Shown here: positions 25,215 through 33,277 of the stretch, one piece after another
Layout of the letters: each line of letters begins with the position of its first letter
Position numbering within the stretch: position 1 is the first letter of the stretch
Source: Kribbella qitaiheensis
GTDB lineage: Bacteria > Actinomycetota > Actinomycetes > Propionibacteriales > Kribbellaceae
Length of the DNA stretch: 64,000 bases
Assembly: GCF_014217565.1 (NCBI RefSeq)
Contig: NZ_CP043661.1
Location: forward strand, 4,774,001-4,838,000
Direction: 5' to 3'
Notes under the pieces: generated by a model
Seen by the model: only the letters and a program-made list of their open reading frames with translations
What the model was told of the DNA's origin: nothing
Database searches by the model: none
Position numbers and translations under genes: made by a program

Positions 25215-25410
25215 GTAGCGGCCGGACCGCTACCGGTAGCGGCTGCGCTACCCGTCCCGCTACCCCGAAACCCGAACCTGACCAGGCCGTTCATTCCCGC
25301 GTAGCGGGTAGCGGCTACGGCTCCTCACGCCCAAAAACAGCCTTTCGGAGGCATCCCATGCCCATCGTCGCCGCTACCACCCTCCTGACGGGCGCTACCC
25401 ACGGTAGCGG
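25215..25410. repeat. cluster of eight GTAGCGG heptamers, candidate clt/TRS or origin
   Basis: GTAGCGG occurs exactly at 25215, 25236, 25301, 25308 and 25404, and as its complement CCGCTAC at 25227, 25257 and 25371. The copies sit directly behind the translocase gene and continue into the start of the next gene. Short repeats at this place are the transfer recognition sites of TraB-type pumps; iterons of an origin are the alternative. Confidence 0.65.
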
Positions 25411-25690
25411 GCTCACCGCCAGTGTTCACACCCTCGCTCAGGCCGCCACTGTGGCGCTCATTGTCACCGTGAGCATCGCCTTCTACCTCCTCACCTGCCT
25501 TGTCTGGCCGTTCGGGAAGTGCCGTCGCTGCAAGGGCGCGGGCAAGTTCAAGTCCCCGCTCGGCAAGGCCTACCGCCACTGCGGCAAGTGCCATGGCTCC
25601 GGGCTTCGGATCCGGATCGGGCGTCACGTCATCAACCACATCCGCGCCACCAGGGGCGCTGGAACCAACTCCACCAGCAAGAGCAAGTGA
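25358..25690 (+). CDS. membrane-anchored zinc-ribbon-like small protein
   Basis: The ATG at 25358 (GGAGG upstream) gives 110 residues. One transmembrane helix (ATVALIVTVSIAFYLLTCLVWPF) is followed by CRRCKGAGKFKSPLGKAYRHCGKCHGSG, a DnaJ-like pair of CxxCxGxG motifs likely to hold zinc. A basic tail ends the protein. Such proteins are frequent between tra and rep genes of actinomycete integrative elements, with no defined role. The repeat cluster overlaps its 5' end. Confidence 0.65.
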   Translation: MPIVAATTLLTGATHGSGLTASVHTLAQAATVALIVTVSIAFYLLTCLVWPFGKCRRCKGAGKFKSPLGKAYRHCGKCHGSGLRIRIGRHVINHIRATRGAGTNSTSKSK

Positions 25691-25742
25691 CCACCGCTCA
25701 CCGTCTGACCGTTGCCTGAAATCCCTCGAGGGAGATCCACCG

Positions 25743-26621
25743 ATGAACGACTTCCTGACTGCTGCACTCGCCGCTGCCGAGCGGGGCTGGCCGGTGTTCA
25801 TGCTCGGCCGTTCTAAGCGCCCGGTAGCCAACTGCGACGCCTGCCGTACCGCGACCGATCACGACCCGGCGACCTGCGGACACCTGACCTGCCACGGCTT
25901 CTACGCCGCGACCACCGACCCGGCCCGCCTCACCGCGATCGTCGCCGCTGTCCCGCGCGGACAACTCGCCGTCCGAACCGGCGCAGTCTCCGGGCTCCTG
26001 GTGGTCGACGTCGACCCCGCGCACGGCGGCATGACCAGCCTGACCCAACTCGTGTCTGAAGGACTCCTCCCGCGAACCTTGCGGGTCATCACCGGCTCCG
26101 GGGGACAGCACCTCTACTACCGCCACCCCGGCCACCCGGTGCCCTCACGACCGATGCCCGGCCGTCGAGGGATCGACATCAAAGCCGACGGCGGATATGT
26201 CGTCCTTCCGCCGTCGATCCACCACCGCACCGGCCTGCCTTACCGGTGGGCAACGACCACCGGACCTGGAACGGCAGAGATGCCCCCCGCTCTCGTTACA
26301 GCGTGCCTGCCTCCTATGCCGGCCGATTCCTCCACCCCGCCGACCGCCCCAGCCACGACACAACCGGGCGGGGGCATCTCCCACCCCGACATGCTCCTCG
26401 ACAGCCTCCTAGACGCCATCCGCCAAGCACCCCAAGGCAAGCGACGCACAACCCTCTACGGCGCTGCGAGAGGTGCTGCGCGGATGGTCGCGGCCGGAGC
26501 CATCGACCGCGCCGCCGCACTCGCTGCCCTCACCTACGCAGGACACCAAGCAGCCCAGACCGACCGAGACATCAGAGCTGCCATCGCTGGCGGTTTCCGC
26601 GACGAAGGGATTGCCGCATGA
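25743..26621 (+). CDS. bifunctional DNA primase/polymerase (prim-pol) domain protein
   Basis: A 292-residue protein. It has the prim-pol N-terminal features: AAERGWPVFMLG, LAVRTGAVSGLLVVDVDPAHGG (catalytic DxD), TGSGGQHLYYRHP (the sGxGxHxYf-like motif), and GIDIKADGGYVVLPPSIH. These proteins make primers and extend DNA and serve plasmid or element replication. The C-terminal helical tail lacks a helicase, but the next gene supplies an ATPase and overlaps it by four bases (ATGA), so the two probably act together as the replication module of the element. Confidence 0.85.
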   Translation: MNDFLTAALAAAERGWPVFMLGRSKRPVANCDACRTATDHDPATCGHLTCHGFYAATTDPARLTAIVAAVPRGQLAVRTGAVSGLLVVDVDPAHGGMTSLTQLVSEGLLPRTLRVITGSGGQHLYYRHPGHPVPSRPMPGRRGIDIKADGGYVVLPPSIHHRTGLPYRWATTTGPGTAEMPPALVTACLPPMPADSSTPPTAPATTQPGGGISHPDMLLDSLLDAIRQAPQGKRRTTLYGAARGAARMVAAGAIDRAAALAALTYAGHQAAQTDRDIRAAIAGGFRDEGIAA

Positions 26622-27934
26622 CGAACGACAACCACGACCAGGGCGACGCTATCGATGGTGCGGAACTGCTGGACGATGTCGCCGCGACCATCACCCGGTA
26701 CGTGATCCTGCCCAACACGTCAGCGCTGATCGCCGTCGTGCTGTGGGTTGCGGCCACCCACGCCGTACCGGCCTGGAACTGTGCGCCCCGGTTGGTAATC
26801 CGGGCACCTGAACGGCGCTGTGGAAAGTCGCGGCTGTTGGACATGGTCGAGGGCATGTCACACCGGCCGTTGATGACCGTCAACGCCTCGCCGTCTGCGG
26901 TTTACCGATCCATCGGTGTCGCGCCATCCGATCCGCCGACCCTGCTGATCGATGAGGCCGACACGATCTTCGGGCCGAAGGCAGGCGACAACGAAGATCT
27001 TCGCGGCCTGCTCAATGCCGGTCACCAGCGAGGTCGTCCGGCCTTGCGCTATGACGCCGGTTCGCGATCAGTGGAGAAGATCGCCACGTTCGCCATGGCC
27101 GCACTCGCTGGAATCGGTGCGATGCCGGACACGATCGAGGATCGGGCAGCTGTGATTCGGATGCGTCGTCGTGGGCCGTTTGAGAAGGTCGCGCCGTACC
27201 GCGTCGGCCGCGACGGTCCCGAGCTGGACGAGCTGCGGCAACGCCTCAACCAGTGGCTCACCGGCCACGTAAAGGCGCTGCGGAATGCGACCCCGGACAT
27301 GCCGCTAGAAGACCGTGCCGCCGACACCTGGGAGCCGATGATTGCCATTGCCGACCTGGCAGGCGGTCAGTGGCCACGGGCTGCCCGCAAAGCCGCTCTA
27401 GCGCTCACCAGCGACCGCGACGCAGGTGATGAGGCATCGATCCCGACCCGGCTGCTTGCCGACTGCCGGACAGCTTTTCAGGACGCCGACGCACTGCCGA
27501 CTCAGATCCTCTTGGATCGCCTGCGCAGCGATCCTGAAGGGCCATGGGCCTCAATGGGCGCGGCCGGACTAACCGCGATGCGGATGGGCAACCTGCTGCG
27601 CGACTTCGAAATCCGCAGCGTCACGACCCGATTCCCCACCGGGCAAGCCAAGGGGTACCACCGCAACGATTTCGCCGACGCGTGGAGCCGCTACTGCCCC
27701 GAGCCGAAGCCAGCCGTTGAGGAAGCCGTACCAGCCGTACCAGCCTCAACATCGCAGGTCAGCCCCGAGGAGGCTTCCGCTTCTGGTACGGCTCAAGCCG
27801 TACCAGCGAACCAAGCCTCCTTGACCCTGACCTGCGAAAACGAGGCTGGTACGGCTGGTACGCCTTGGGGACCCAGGCCTGTGCCGCCACTCGCCGAAGA
27901 CGGCGAAAGCCAGCCAGCGCGCGAGACCGCATGA
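26618..27934 (+). CDS. DUF3631 replication-associated ATPase
   Basis: A 438-residue protein starting at the ATGA overlap. It has Walker A-like RAPERRCGKSRLL, Walker B TLLIDEADTIF, a sensor-like FAMAALAGIG, and an arginine-finger-like VIRMRRRGPFE: the DUF3631 layout. The C-terminal third is a helical domain followed by a repetitive Ala/Val/Pro tail (about 375-425) with several VPA units. DUF3631 proteins accompany prim-pol genes in actinomycete elements and phages and probably act as a replicative helicase or loader. No RepSA/RepAM-type initiator is visible, so this pair is the likely replication system. Confidence 0.8.
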   Translation: MTNDNHDQGDAIDGAELLDDVAATITRYVILPNTSALIAVVLWVAATHAVPAWNCAPRLVIRAPERRCGKSRLLDMVEGMSHRPLMTVNASPSAVYRSIGVAPSDPPTLLIDEADTIFGPKAGDNEDLRGLLNAGHQRGRPALRYDAGSRSVEKIATFAMAALAGIGAMPDTIEDRAAVIRMRRRGPFEKVAPYRVGRDGPELDELRQRLNQWLTGHVKALRNATPDMPLEDRAADTWEPMIAIADLAGGQWPRAARKAALALTSDRDAGDEASIPTRLLADCRTAFQDADALPTQILLDRLRSDPEGPWASMGAAGLTAMRMGNLLRDFEIRSVTTRFPTGQAKGYHRNDFADAWSRYCPEPKPAVEEAVPAVPASTSQVSPEEASASGTAQAVPANQASLTLTCENEAGTAGTPWGPRPVPPLAEDGESQPARETA

Positions 27935-27987
27935 GTAGCCATCGCATCGACAGCTTGCCCACACGGACCGAAGGAGATCACGTCCCG

Positions 27988-28215
27988 ATGAGCATCAACG
28001 AAGGTTCGAAGGTTGCCACTGGGCCTCTGCTACTGACGGTGGAGGAGGCCGCGCGGTTGCTCGGCATCGGACGGACAACCGCCTTTGCGCTGGTGAAGTC
28101 CGGCGAACTCGAATCGATCCCGCTCGGACGACTCCGGCGCATTCCCGCCGAGTGCATCACCGACTACATCAACCGGCTTCGGACGCTTGCCCGCGTCAAC
28201 AACCAGGCTGCCTGA
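27988..28215 (+). CDS. xis: excisionase (MerR-like helix-turn-helix)
   Basis: A 75-residue protein (AAGGAG at 27970-27975, ATG at 27988). LTVEEAARLLGIGRTTAFALVKSGELESIPLGRLRRIP is the typical Xis/excisionase winged-helix with the wing Gly-Arg. It binds the attachment arms and steers the integrase towards excision. It lies ten bases before the integrase start, the usual xis-int arrangement. Confidence 0.88.
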   Translation: MSINEGSKVATGPLLLTVEEAARLLGIGRTTAFALVKSGELESIPLGRLRRIPAECITDYINRLRTLARVNNQAA

Positions 28216-28225
28216 AGGGAGCGAC

Positions 28226-29554
28226 ATGGACAACCAGGACAAGCGGTCGAAGAATCCGGACGGCCGGTCGTCGATCTACAAAGGCACTGACGGCTACTGG
28301 CATGGTCGGGTCACGATGGGCGTCAAGGATGACGGCAAGGCAGACCGACGGCACATCATGCGGAAAGACAAGGACGAAGTCGCCGACCGAGTCTCGGAGC
28401 TGGAGAAGGAGCGAGACAAAGGAAGGGTCCGCCCGGCCGGTAAGAAGAAATGGACCGTGGCGGATTGGCTGACTCACTGGCTGACAATCGCCCGGCCGAA
28501 TCTGCGGGATGGCTCGTACGACGCCTATGAGGTCGCGGTGCGGGTGCATCTCATCCCAGGGCTTGGCGCGCACAAGCTGAACAAGTTGGAGCCTGAGCAC
28601 CTGGAGCGCTTCTACACGAAGATGCAGAACAACGGCGCGAGTGCCGGTACCGCTCACCAGGCACACAGGACCATTCGGACGGCGCTGGGAGAGGCCGAGA
28701 GGCGTGGTGCCTTGACTGTCCCGAATCCTGCGGAGAAGGCCATTCCGCCGCGCCTCGACCTGGAGGAAGAAGAAGAGATCGATCCCTACTCGGTGGTTGA
28801 GATCAGAGCGATCTTGGATGAGGCGAACAAGCGTCGGAACAGTGCCCGTTGGGCAATTGCGCTGTCGCTCGGATTGAGACAAGGGGAGGCGCTGGGGCTC
28901 AAGTGGACGGACATCGATCTGAAGTCCGGAGTCCTGAAGGTGCGCCGCAGCCTGAACCGTCCGAAGTACAAGCACGGGTGCGACGGCGAGCCCTGCGGGC
29001 GGAAGCCGGGGTTCTGCCCGAAGAAGCAGAAAGCGCGGCCGGACACAGCGCCGACGAAGTCGCGCGCCGGGCGTCGGACGATCGGTTTGCCGCCAGAGCT
29101 GACGGCGATCCTGCAAGAACACTGGAAGATTCAGGCCGCTGAAAGGGTGCTCGCTCGTCAGCTCTGGAAAGACGAGGGGTGGGTTTTCGCTAAGCGGACG
29201 GGGGAGGTGCTCAGCCCGAACATGGATTACCGGGAGTGGAAAGACATCCTGGCGACCGCAGGAGTTCGGGAGGGGCGGCTACACGATGCCCGGCACACCG
29301 CAGCGACGGTTCTGTTGCTGCTCGGTGTGCCCGAGCGGGCGGTGATGGATCTGATGGGCTGGTCCTCGTCGTCGATGGTGAAGCGGTACCAGCACATCAC
29401 TCAGCAGATCCGTATGGACATCGCTGTGAGGGTCGGTGGCTTGCTGTGGGAGGCGGCCCCCAAGGCCAAGAAGAGGAAGAAGTCCAAGAAGGGTAAGAAG
29501 GACAAGCCGGGGCGGCCGGACGAGGGGCCTACGGCCGCTCAATTGTCCGCCTGA
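28226..29554 (+). CDS. int: tyrosine recombinase integrase
   Basis: The ATG at 28226 with GAAGGGAG upstream gives 442 residues. N-terminal arm-binding domain with GYWHGRVTMG; core-binding SAM-like domain (WTVADWLTHWLTIARPNL...); catalytic domain with the first Arg in LRQGEALGLKW (about 217), the HDARHT box (about 353-358) and the nucleophile Tyr in VKRYQHI (about 388). A Cys-rich insert (CDGEPCGRKPGFC) is common in actinomycete AICE integrases. The C-terminal tail is very lysine-rich. It recombines attP with the 3' half of tRNA-Ser; the stop lies 146 bases from the tRNA. Confidence 0.93.
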   Translation: MDNQDKRSKNPDGRSSIYKGTDGYWHGRVTMGVKDDGKADRRHIMRKDKDEVADRVSELEKERDKGRVRPAGKKKWTVADWLTHWLTIARPNLRDGSYDAYEVAVRVHLIPGLGAHKLNKLEPEHLERFYTKMQNNGASAGTAHQAHRTIRTALGEAERRGALTVPNPAEKAIPPRLDLEEEEEIDPYSVVEIRAILDEANKRRNSARWAIALSLGLRQGEALGLKWTDIDLKSGVLKVRRSLNRPKYKHGCDGEPCGRKPGFCPKKQKARPDTAPTKSRAGRRTIGLPPELTAILQEHWKIQAAERVLARQLWKDEGWVFAKRTGEVLSPNMDYREWKDILATAGVREGRLHDARHTAATVLLLLGVPERAVMDLMGWSSSSMVKRYQHITQQIRMDIAVRVGGLLWEAAPKAKKRKKSKKGKKDKPGRPDEGPTAAQLSA

Positions 29555-29562
29555 GCTGGCCT

Positions 29563-29699
29563 GTTGAGACTGCCGTTGAGACTAAGACGGGAAACGGCCC
29601 GGTCGCTGATGCGACCGGGCCGTTCCTGTGCTGTCCCCTGCGAGTGACCGGATGTCGCTCTGACCAGCGGAAACACCGGTCAATCGGCCGCTCGGAGAG
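29563..29699 (-). repeat. int-side attachment arm, copy 3, with tRNA-Ser terminator
   Basis: Two direct TTGAGACT/TTGAGACT copies (from 29563 and 29576), then the hairpin AACGGCCCGGTCGC (29593-29606) / GCGACCGGGCCGTT (29611-29624), then the CTGACCAGCGGAAACACCGG block. On the minus strand the hairpin with its T-rich tail is the terminator of tRNA-Ser; on the plus strand it closes the int operon. Confidence 0.75.
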
Positions 29700-29787
29700 T
29701 GGCGGAGGATACGAGATTCGAACTCGTGAGGGGTTGCCCCCAACACGCTTTCCAAGCGTGCGCCCTAGGCCACTAGGCGAATCCTCC
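29700..29787 (-). tRNA. tRNA-Ser(GGA)
   Basis: Read on the minus strand it starts GGAGGATTCGCC and ends with the acceptor ATCCTCC, discriminator G and an encoded CCA at 29700-29702. The anticodon GGA is the complement of 29751-29753 in a CTTGGAAAG loop. A long variable arm (TGTTGGGGGCAACCCC) marks serine. The 56 bases 29700-29755 are the attachment core, so the tRNA is kept intact by the integrated element. Confidence 0.97.
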
Positions 29788-30143
29788 AAGGCGAGAGAAT
29801 ACGCGAGGGTGGGGCTGGAGCTGAAATCGGGGTGTGGGGTGGATCGCCAGGCCGTCAATCGAGGCCGACGGGAGCCTCGAGCGACGGCTGTGCGGTGGCG
29901 TGACAGTGGGCATGAACGGGCTAGGAGCGCGGGGGCACCGAGAGGGGAGGCGCGGCGTGGCCGGTGTTCAGGTTGGTGGTGGGTCGGGCGGGGGTGGGTG
30001 CCAGTGGTGGAGGGGTTGCGGCGAGCGGGGCTGCGCTCGGGCGAGGCGAGGGTGTGACGGGCGCGGTGGTGCTGCGGCGGGCGGGATGGGTGCAGCAGAG
30101 AAATGGTGTGGAGGGCGTGGGGCGGGGGTTTTAGGGTCGGGGG
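29788..30143. other. intergenic stretch upstream of tRNA-Ser and Vat-like gene
   Basis: Very G-rich on the plus strand, with no supported gene. The promoter of tRNA-Ser should lie at about 29790-29830 on the minus strand; no clear boxes are seen. TAGGGT at 30132-30137 is the probable -10 of the next gene. Confidence 0.5.
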
Positions 30144-30779
30144 ATGGATGAGATTGGGCCTGATGCTGGGGTGGTGGGCCGGTGGTGGGGGTTGAGCGGG
30201 TGGTGTTGTTGAAGCCGCTCGTGAGGTCGCCGTTGGTGGAGGTGGGGGAGTTCACGTACTACGACGATCCGGTGGATCCGGAGGCGTTCGAGACGAAGAA
30301 TGTGCTCTATCACTACGGGGCCGGAGCGGTTGGTGACCGGGCGGTACTGCGCGTTGGGGGAGGGGACCACGTTCGTGATGAACGGGGCCAATCACCGGAT
30401 GGACGGGCCGTCGACGTTTCCGTTTCCGATCATGGGTGGGGGCTGGGCGAAGCACTTCGATCTGATTACTGGGTTGCCTGGGCGCGGGGACACCGTGGTG
30501 GGGAATGACGTGTGGTTCGGGTATGGCGCGACGGTGATGCCGGGGGTGCGGATCGGGGACGGGGCGATCGTGGCGGCGCGGTCGGTGGTGGTGGACGACG
30601 TACCGGCGTACGGGATTGTGGGTGGGAATCCGGCCAAGTTGATCCGGAAGCGGTTCGGCGAGGAGGAGATCGCTCGGTTGCTGGCGGTTGCGTGGTGGGA
30701 CTGGCCGGTGGAGAAGGTCACGGCGAATGTGCGCGCGATCATGGCCGGCAGCCTCGACGAATTGGAGGCGGCCGAATGA
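30144..30779 (+). pseudogene. Vat/CatB-type hexapeptide-repeat acetyltransferase, two indels
   Basis: The family sequence is spread over three stretches. The ATG at 30144 (leaderless, six bases after TAGGGT) reads MDEIGPDAGVV; inserting one G at 30176-30178 continues into VERVVLLKPLV...[23 protein letters not shown]; dropping one G of GGGG at 30317-30320 continues into [15 protein letters not shown] to the stop. The rest shows [18 protein letters not shown], the catalytic His in [32 protein letters not shown] (left-handed beta helix) and [12 protein letters not shown]. This group includes streptogramin and chloramphenicol acetyltransferases. The two opposite G-run indels suggest sequencing errors, so the gene may be intact. 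Confidence 0.75.
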
Positions 30780-31756
30780 AGTTGGCCGAGATGTCCGTCG
30801 GTGACGTGGATGCTGTGCAGGAATTGATCGAGTCCGATCCGGGGTATACCGAGCGGATCACCGGGTATCCGCCGGGGTCTGCGGATGCGCGGAGTTTGTT
30901 GGTGATGCGGCCGGAGAGTGTCGCCGAGGACGCCAAGGTCGTGCTGGGGGTTTGGGACGGGGATCAGCTGGTCGCGGTGGTGGATCTGCTGAGGGGTTAT
31001 CCGAACGGGCATACCGGATTCATCGGATTGCTTCAGGTGCATGGCGGCCGTCAAGGCAAGAGGATCGGCCACGCGGCGTACGAGCTGGTGGAGAAATATG
31101 TCGCCGGGAATTGGCGGGAGATTCGGGTACTTCGGCTGGCCGTCGTTGATACGAATGCGGAGCGGGCTGCGGGGTTTTGGGCGCGTCAAGGGTTCGAGGC
31201 GACGGGCGAGGCCAAGCCGTATCGGTATGACAAGGTCGAATCTGTCGCGCGGCTGTATGAGAAGCGGCTGCTCTGGGGGCATCCGGAGCTTGTGGTGAAG
31301 GGTTCCGGAATCGAGGGGCACGGCCTATTCGCGGCTGGGTCGATCGCCAAAGGCTCGGTGGTTTCGCAGTTGGCTGGGCGCAGGGTGACGACTGCGGAGT
31401 TGACAGAATTGTTGAAGAATCCGCCGGTCGACACGATCACGGTCGATGACGATGAGCATGTGGTGTTGCCCGCCGAGCCGCGGCCTGTGATTGCCTATGG
31501 CAACCACAGTTGTGATCCGAACCTCTGGTGGGCCGACGCGGTGACGCTCGAGGCGCGTCGCGACATCGCGGTGGGCGAAGAGGTGACGAGCGACTACGGG
31601 ACCAGCACGGGGGTTCCGTACGAGCTGGAGTGCGGGTGTGGGTCGTCACTGTGTCGTGGTGTGGTCACCGGTGACGACTGGAGGCGGCCGGAGTTGCAGG
31701 AGCGCTATGGCGACCACTGGATCCCAGCGCTGCTCAAGCGCCAGCAGCACAGCTAG
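30776..31756 (+). CDS. GNAT acetyltransferase-SET domain fusion protein
   Basis: A 326-residue protein whose ATG overlaps the previous stop (ATGA). Residues 1-165: GNAT domain, with [42 protein letters not shown] (acetyl-CoA loop) and [23 protein letters not shown]. Residues about 170-325: SET domain, with [31 protein letters not shown] (the NHSxxPN pocket), GEEVTSDYG (catalytic Tyr region) and a post-SET-like [10 protein letters not shown] Cys cluster. This would join acetyl-CoA and S-adenosylmethionine chemistry, both lysine-directed in known relatives, in one cytosolic protein. Substrates are unknown. Confidence 0.85.
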   Translation: MKLAEMSVGDVDAVQELIESDPGYTERITGYPPGSADARSLLVMRPESVAEDAKVVLGVWDGDQLVAVVDLLRGYPNGHTGFIGLLQVHGGRQGKRIGHAAYELVEKYVAGNWREIRVLRLAVVDTNAERAAGFWARQGFEATGEAKPYRYDKVESVARLYEKRLLWGHPELVVKGSGIEGHGLFAAGSIAKGSVVSQLAGRRVTTAELTELLKNPPVDTITVDDDEHVVLPAEPRPVIAYGNHSCDPNLWWADAVTLEARRDIAVGEEVTSDYGTSTGVPYELECGCGSSLCRGVVTGDDWRRPELQERYGDHWIPALLKRQQHS

Positions 31757-31778
31757 TACGGCAGCGCAGCCGTACTAG
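31753..31778 (+). terminator. strong hairpin after the GNAT-SET gene
   Basis: CTAGTACGGC (31753-31762) and GCCGTACTAG (31769-31778), a perfect 10-bp stem with a six-base loop that begins inside the stop codon region. No T-tract follows, as is common in high-GC actinobacteria. Confidence 0.65.
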
Positions 31779-31897
31779 GGCGCCAACACCACGGTGGCTA
31801 GAGCTAGCGCCCGGAGCCGAGGCGACGGCCCTCGCGGTACGGGCGCCGGATCATGCCTGCGGCGTACCGCTGGAGCTAGTGCGATGTAGTACGGCCC

Positions 31898-32719
31898 TTA
31901 GAGGGCGAGGAGAGTTGGGGCGAGGGTTTGCCATTCGGCTATCGGCTGGGGGCCCGTGACGCCGGTGATGACGTTGATGGCTACGTGGTCGACGCCGGCT
32001 GCGTGGTGCTCCTGCAGTTTGGCGGCGATCGCGTCTGGCGCACCCCAGGCGGCCAGTGTGTCCACCATCGCGTCCGGTAAGTCGGCAAGGTCACTGTCGC
32101 TGAACCCCTGGCGTTTCAGCGACGCCGCATAGCTGGGGATCGTGGTGAAGAAGCTGATCGTGTTGCGGGCAATCGAGCGCGCCCGGGCGGGGTCTGTCTC
32201 CAGTACGACGAGGTGGTTGACCGCGAGGAGCTTGTCGGGCCCCAGGAGCTGCCGCGCTTCGGCTGCGTACGACGGTGTGATCAGGAACGGGTAGACGCCT
32301 TCGCTGCGGTCGCGGGCGAGTTCCAGCATGCGGGGGCCGAGTGCGGCGAGTAGGCGCCGCTCTGTCGGTACTGCGGTCAGCTGGTCGAGGTACGCGTTCA
32401 GGGTGGCAAGCGGCTTCGGGCCGTGGGCGCCGCCGAGCCCTACGGTGAAGCGGCCGGGGTCGGATGCTTCCAGTTGCTCGTATGTCGCCGCGACGTCGTC
32501 GGCGGTATAGGTATCCACCGCGAGGATCCCGCTGATGAACTGGATCGAGTTGGTGGCGCCGACCAGGTCGACGATCGTCTGCAGACCGGGGAGCGGGCCA
32601 CCCGAGAGCCAGATGGCGGGATACCCGAGGTCTTCGGCGGCCGCTGCCGCTGCGAGGGACTCTGGCGAGCTGTTGAGGCCGGTAGCGATCCCGATCGGGC
32701 CGAGCGCGAGATTGGTCAC
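31898..32719 (-). CDS. LLM-class F420-dependent oxidoreductase (TIGR03620-like)
   Basis: A 273-residue luciferase-like barrel: AAAAAEDLGYPAIWLSGGPLPG, FISGILAVDTYTADDVAATYEQLEASDPGRFTVGLGGAHGP, then RMLELARDRSEGVYPFLITPSY and HHAAGVDHVAINV. Such enzymes use reduced F420 (or FMN) to reduce or oxidise small organic substrates in the cytosol. The GTG start at 32719 follows a TAGGCT box by six bases on the minus strand, so it is probably leaderless. Its product length and the GGxHGP motif favour the short TIGR03620 group. Substrate unknown. Confidence 0.82.
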   Translation of the reverse strand: MTNLALGPIGIATGLNSSPESLAAAAAAEDLGYPAIWLSGGPLPGLQTIVDLVGATNSIQFISGILAVDTYTADDVAATYEQLEASDPGRFTVGLGGAHGPKPLATLNAYLDQLTAVPTERRLLAALGPRMLELARDRSEGVYPFLITPSYAAEARQLLGPDKLLAVNHLVVLETDPARARSIARNTISFFTTIPSYAASLKRQGFSDSDLADLPDAMVDTLAAWGAPDAIAAKLQEHHAAGVDHVAINVITGVTGPQPIAEWQTLAPTLLAL

Positions 32720-32742
32720 GTCGCCAGCCTAGGAACCCGAGC

Positions 32743-32925
32743 CAAAGTGGTCGGTGGGGTGAGGGAAGGCGGGCTGGACGCCAGGGTGGTCGGTTGTGGG
32801 GTGGGGAAGGCGTGGTGTTCGGTGGGGTGAGGAAGGTGTGGTGGACGTCAAGGTGGTCGGCGGAGTGAAGGAGGGCGCGGTGGAGGTCAAGGTGGTCGGT
32901 GGGGGAAAGACGCGGTGGGGGATCT
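32743..32925. repeat. imperfect ~39-bp tandem repeats
   Basis: The unit AAGGTGGTCGGTGGGGTGA-GGAAGG-CG-GGTGGACGTC returns at about 32744, 32782, 32850 and 32889, with variation. No coding sense. It lies between the LLM gene promoter and the SRP RNA promoter. Confidence 0.55.
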
Positions 32926-32992
32926 GTTGTATCGAGATGCAGTGCGGAGAGGTCGATTCCCGGTCGGGGGGATGGATCCCGTACACTCTTGG

Positions 32993-33086
32993 CTGGTTCC
33001 CCGCGTGGCGGTATCTCGCCCAACTCCCCCAGGGCCGGAAGGCAGCAAGGGTAAGTGAGCTCTTCCGGGTGCGCGGGGAATCCTTA
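32993..33086 (+). ncRNA. ffs: signal recognition particle RNA, small (4.5S) type
   Basis: The conserved SRP loop is present: CCAGGGCCGGAAGGCAGCA with the GGAA tetraloop, and the flanking asymmetrical loop (CTCGCCC / GGTAAGTGAGC). The ends GGTTCCCCGCG (32995-33005) and CGCGGGGAATCC (33072-33083) close the hairpin. TACACT at 32982-32987 is the likely -10. The RNA binds Ffh and targets nascent membrane and secreted proteins. Confidence 0.95.
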
Positions 33087-33277
33087 TGTCCGGACCCTGT
33101 CGCTCTGACCGGAACTCCGCACTACCCGCCGCTCCTGGCCGGCCCGAAGTTCGCCGCCGCCGTCCCACCTTTCCGCCTCGAGGCGACCGCGGATCCCGCG
33201 AGCCAGACCGGCCTCGCCCGGGCCTCCGGCCGGCGAAATATGCTGGCGCCGAACAGTCGCGTCGACGAGGGAGCCTG

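Larger units (their letters stand above)
16077..29755. mobile_element. actinomycete integrative and conjugative element (AICE-like) in tRNA-Ser(GGA)
   Basis: Gene order from the tRNA inwards: integrase, excisionase, DUF3631 ATPase, prim-pol, small CxxC protein, FtsK/TraB translocase with a repeat cluster at its 3' end, 85-residue protein, Spd-like membrane protein, DUF6284-like protein, divergent GntR and GNAT genes, then cargo. This is the standard AICE layout, with a single translocase in place of a type IV secretion system. The replication genes are of the prim-pol plus DUF3631 type. The left limit could instead be the perfect att at 12780. Confidence 0.8.

Noticed and set aside
29833-30182. 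Plus-strand ORFs upstream of the Vat-like gene
   Set aside because: Gly/Arg-rich translations in a G-rich stretch without family likeness.
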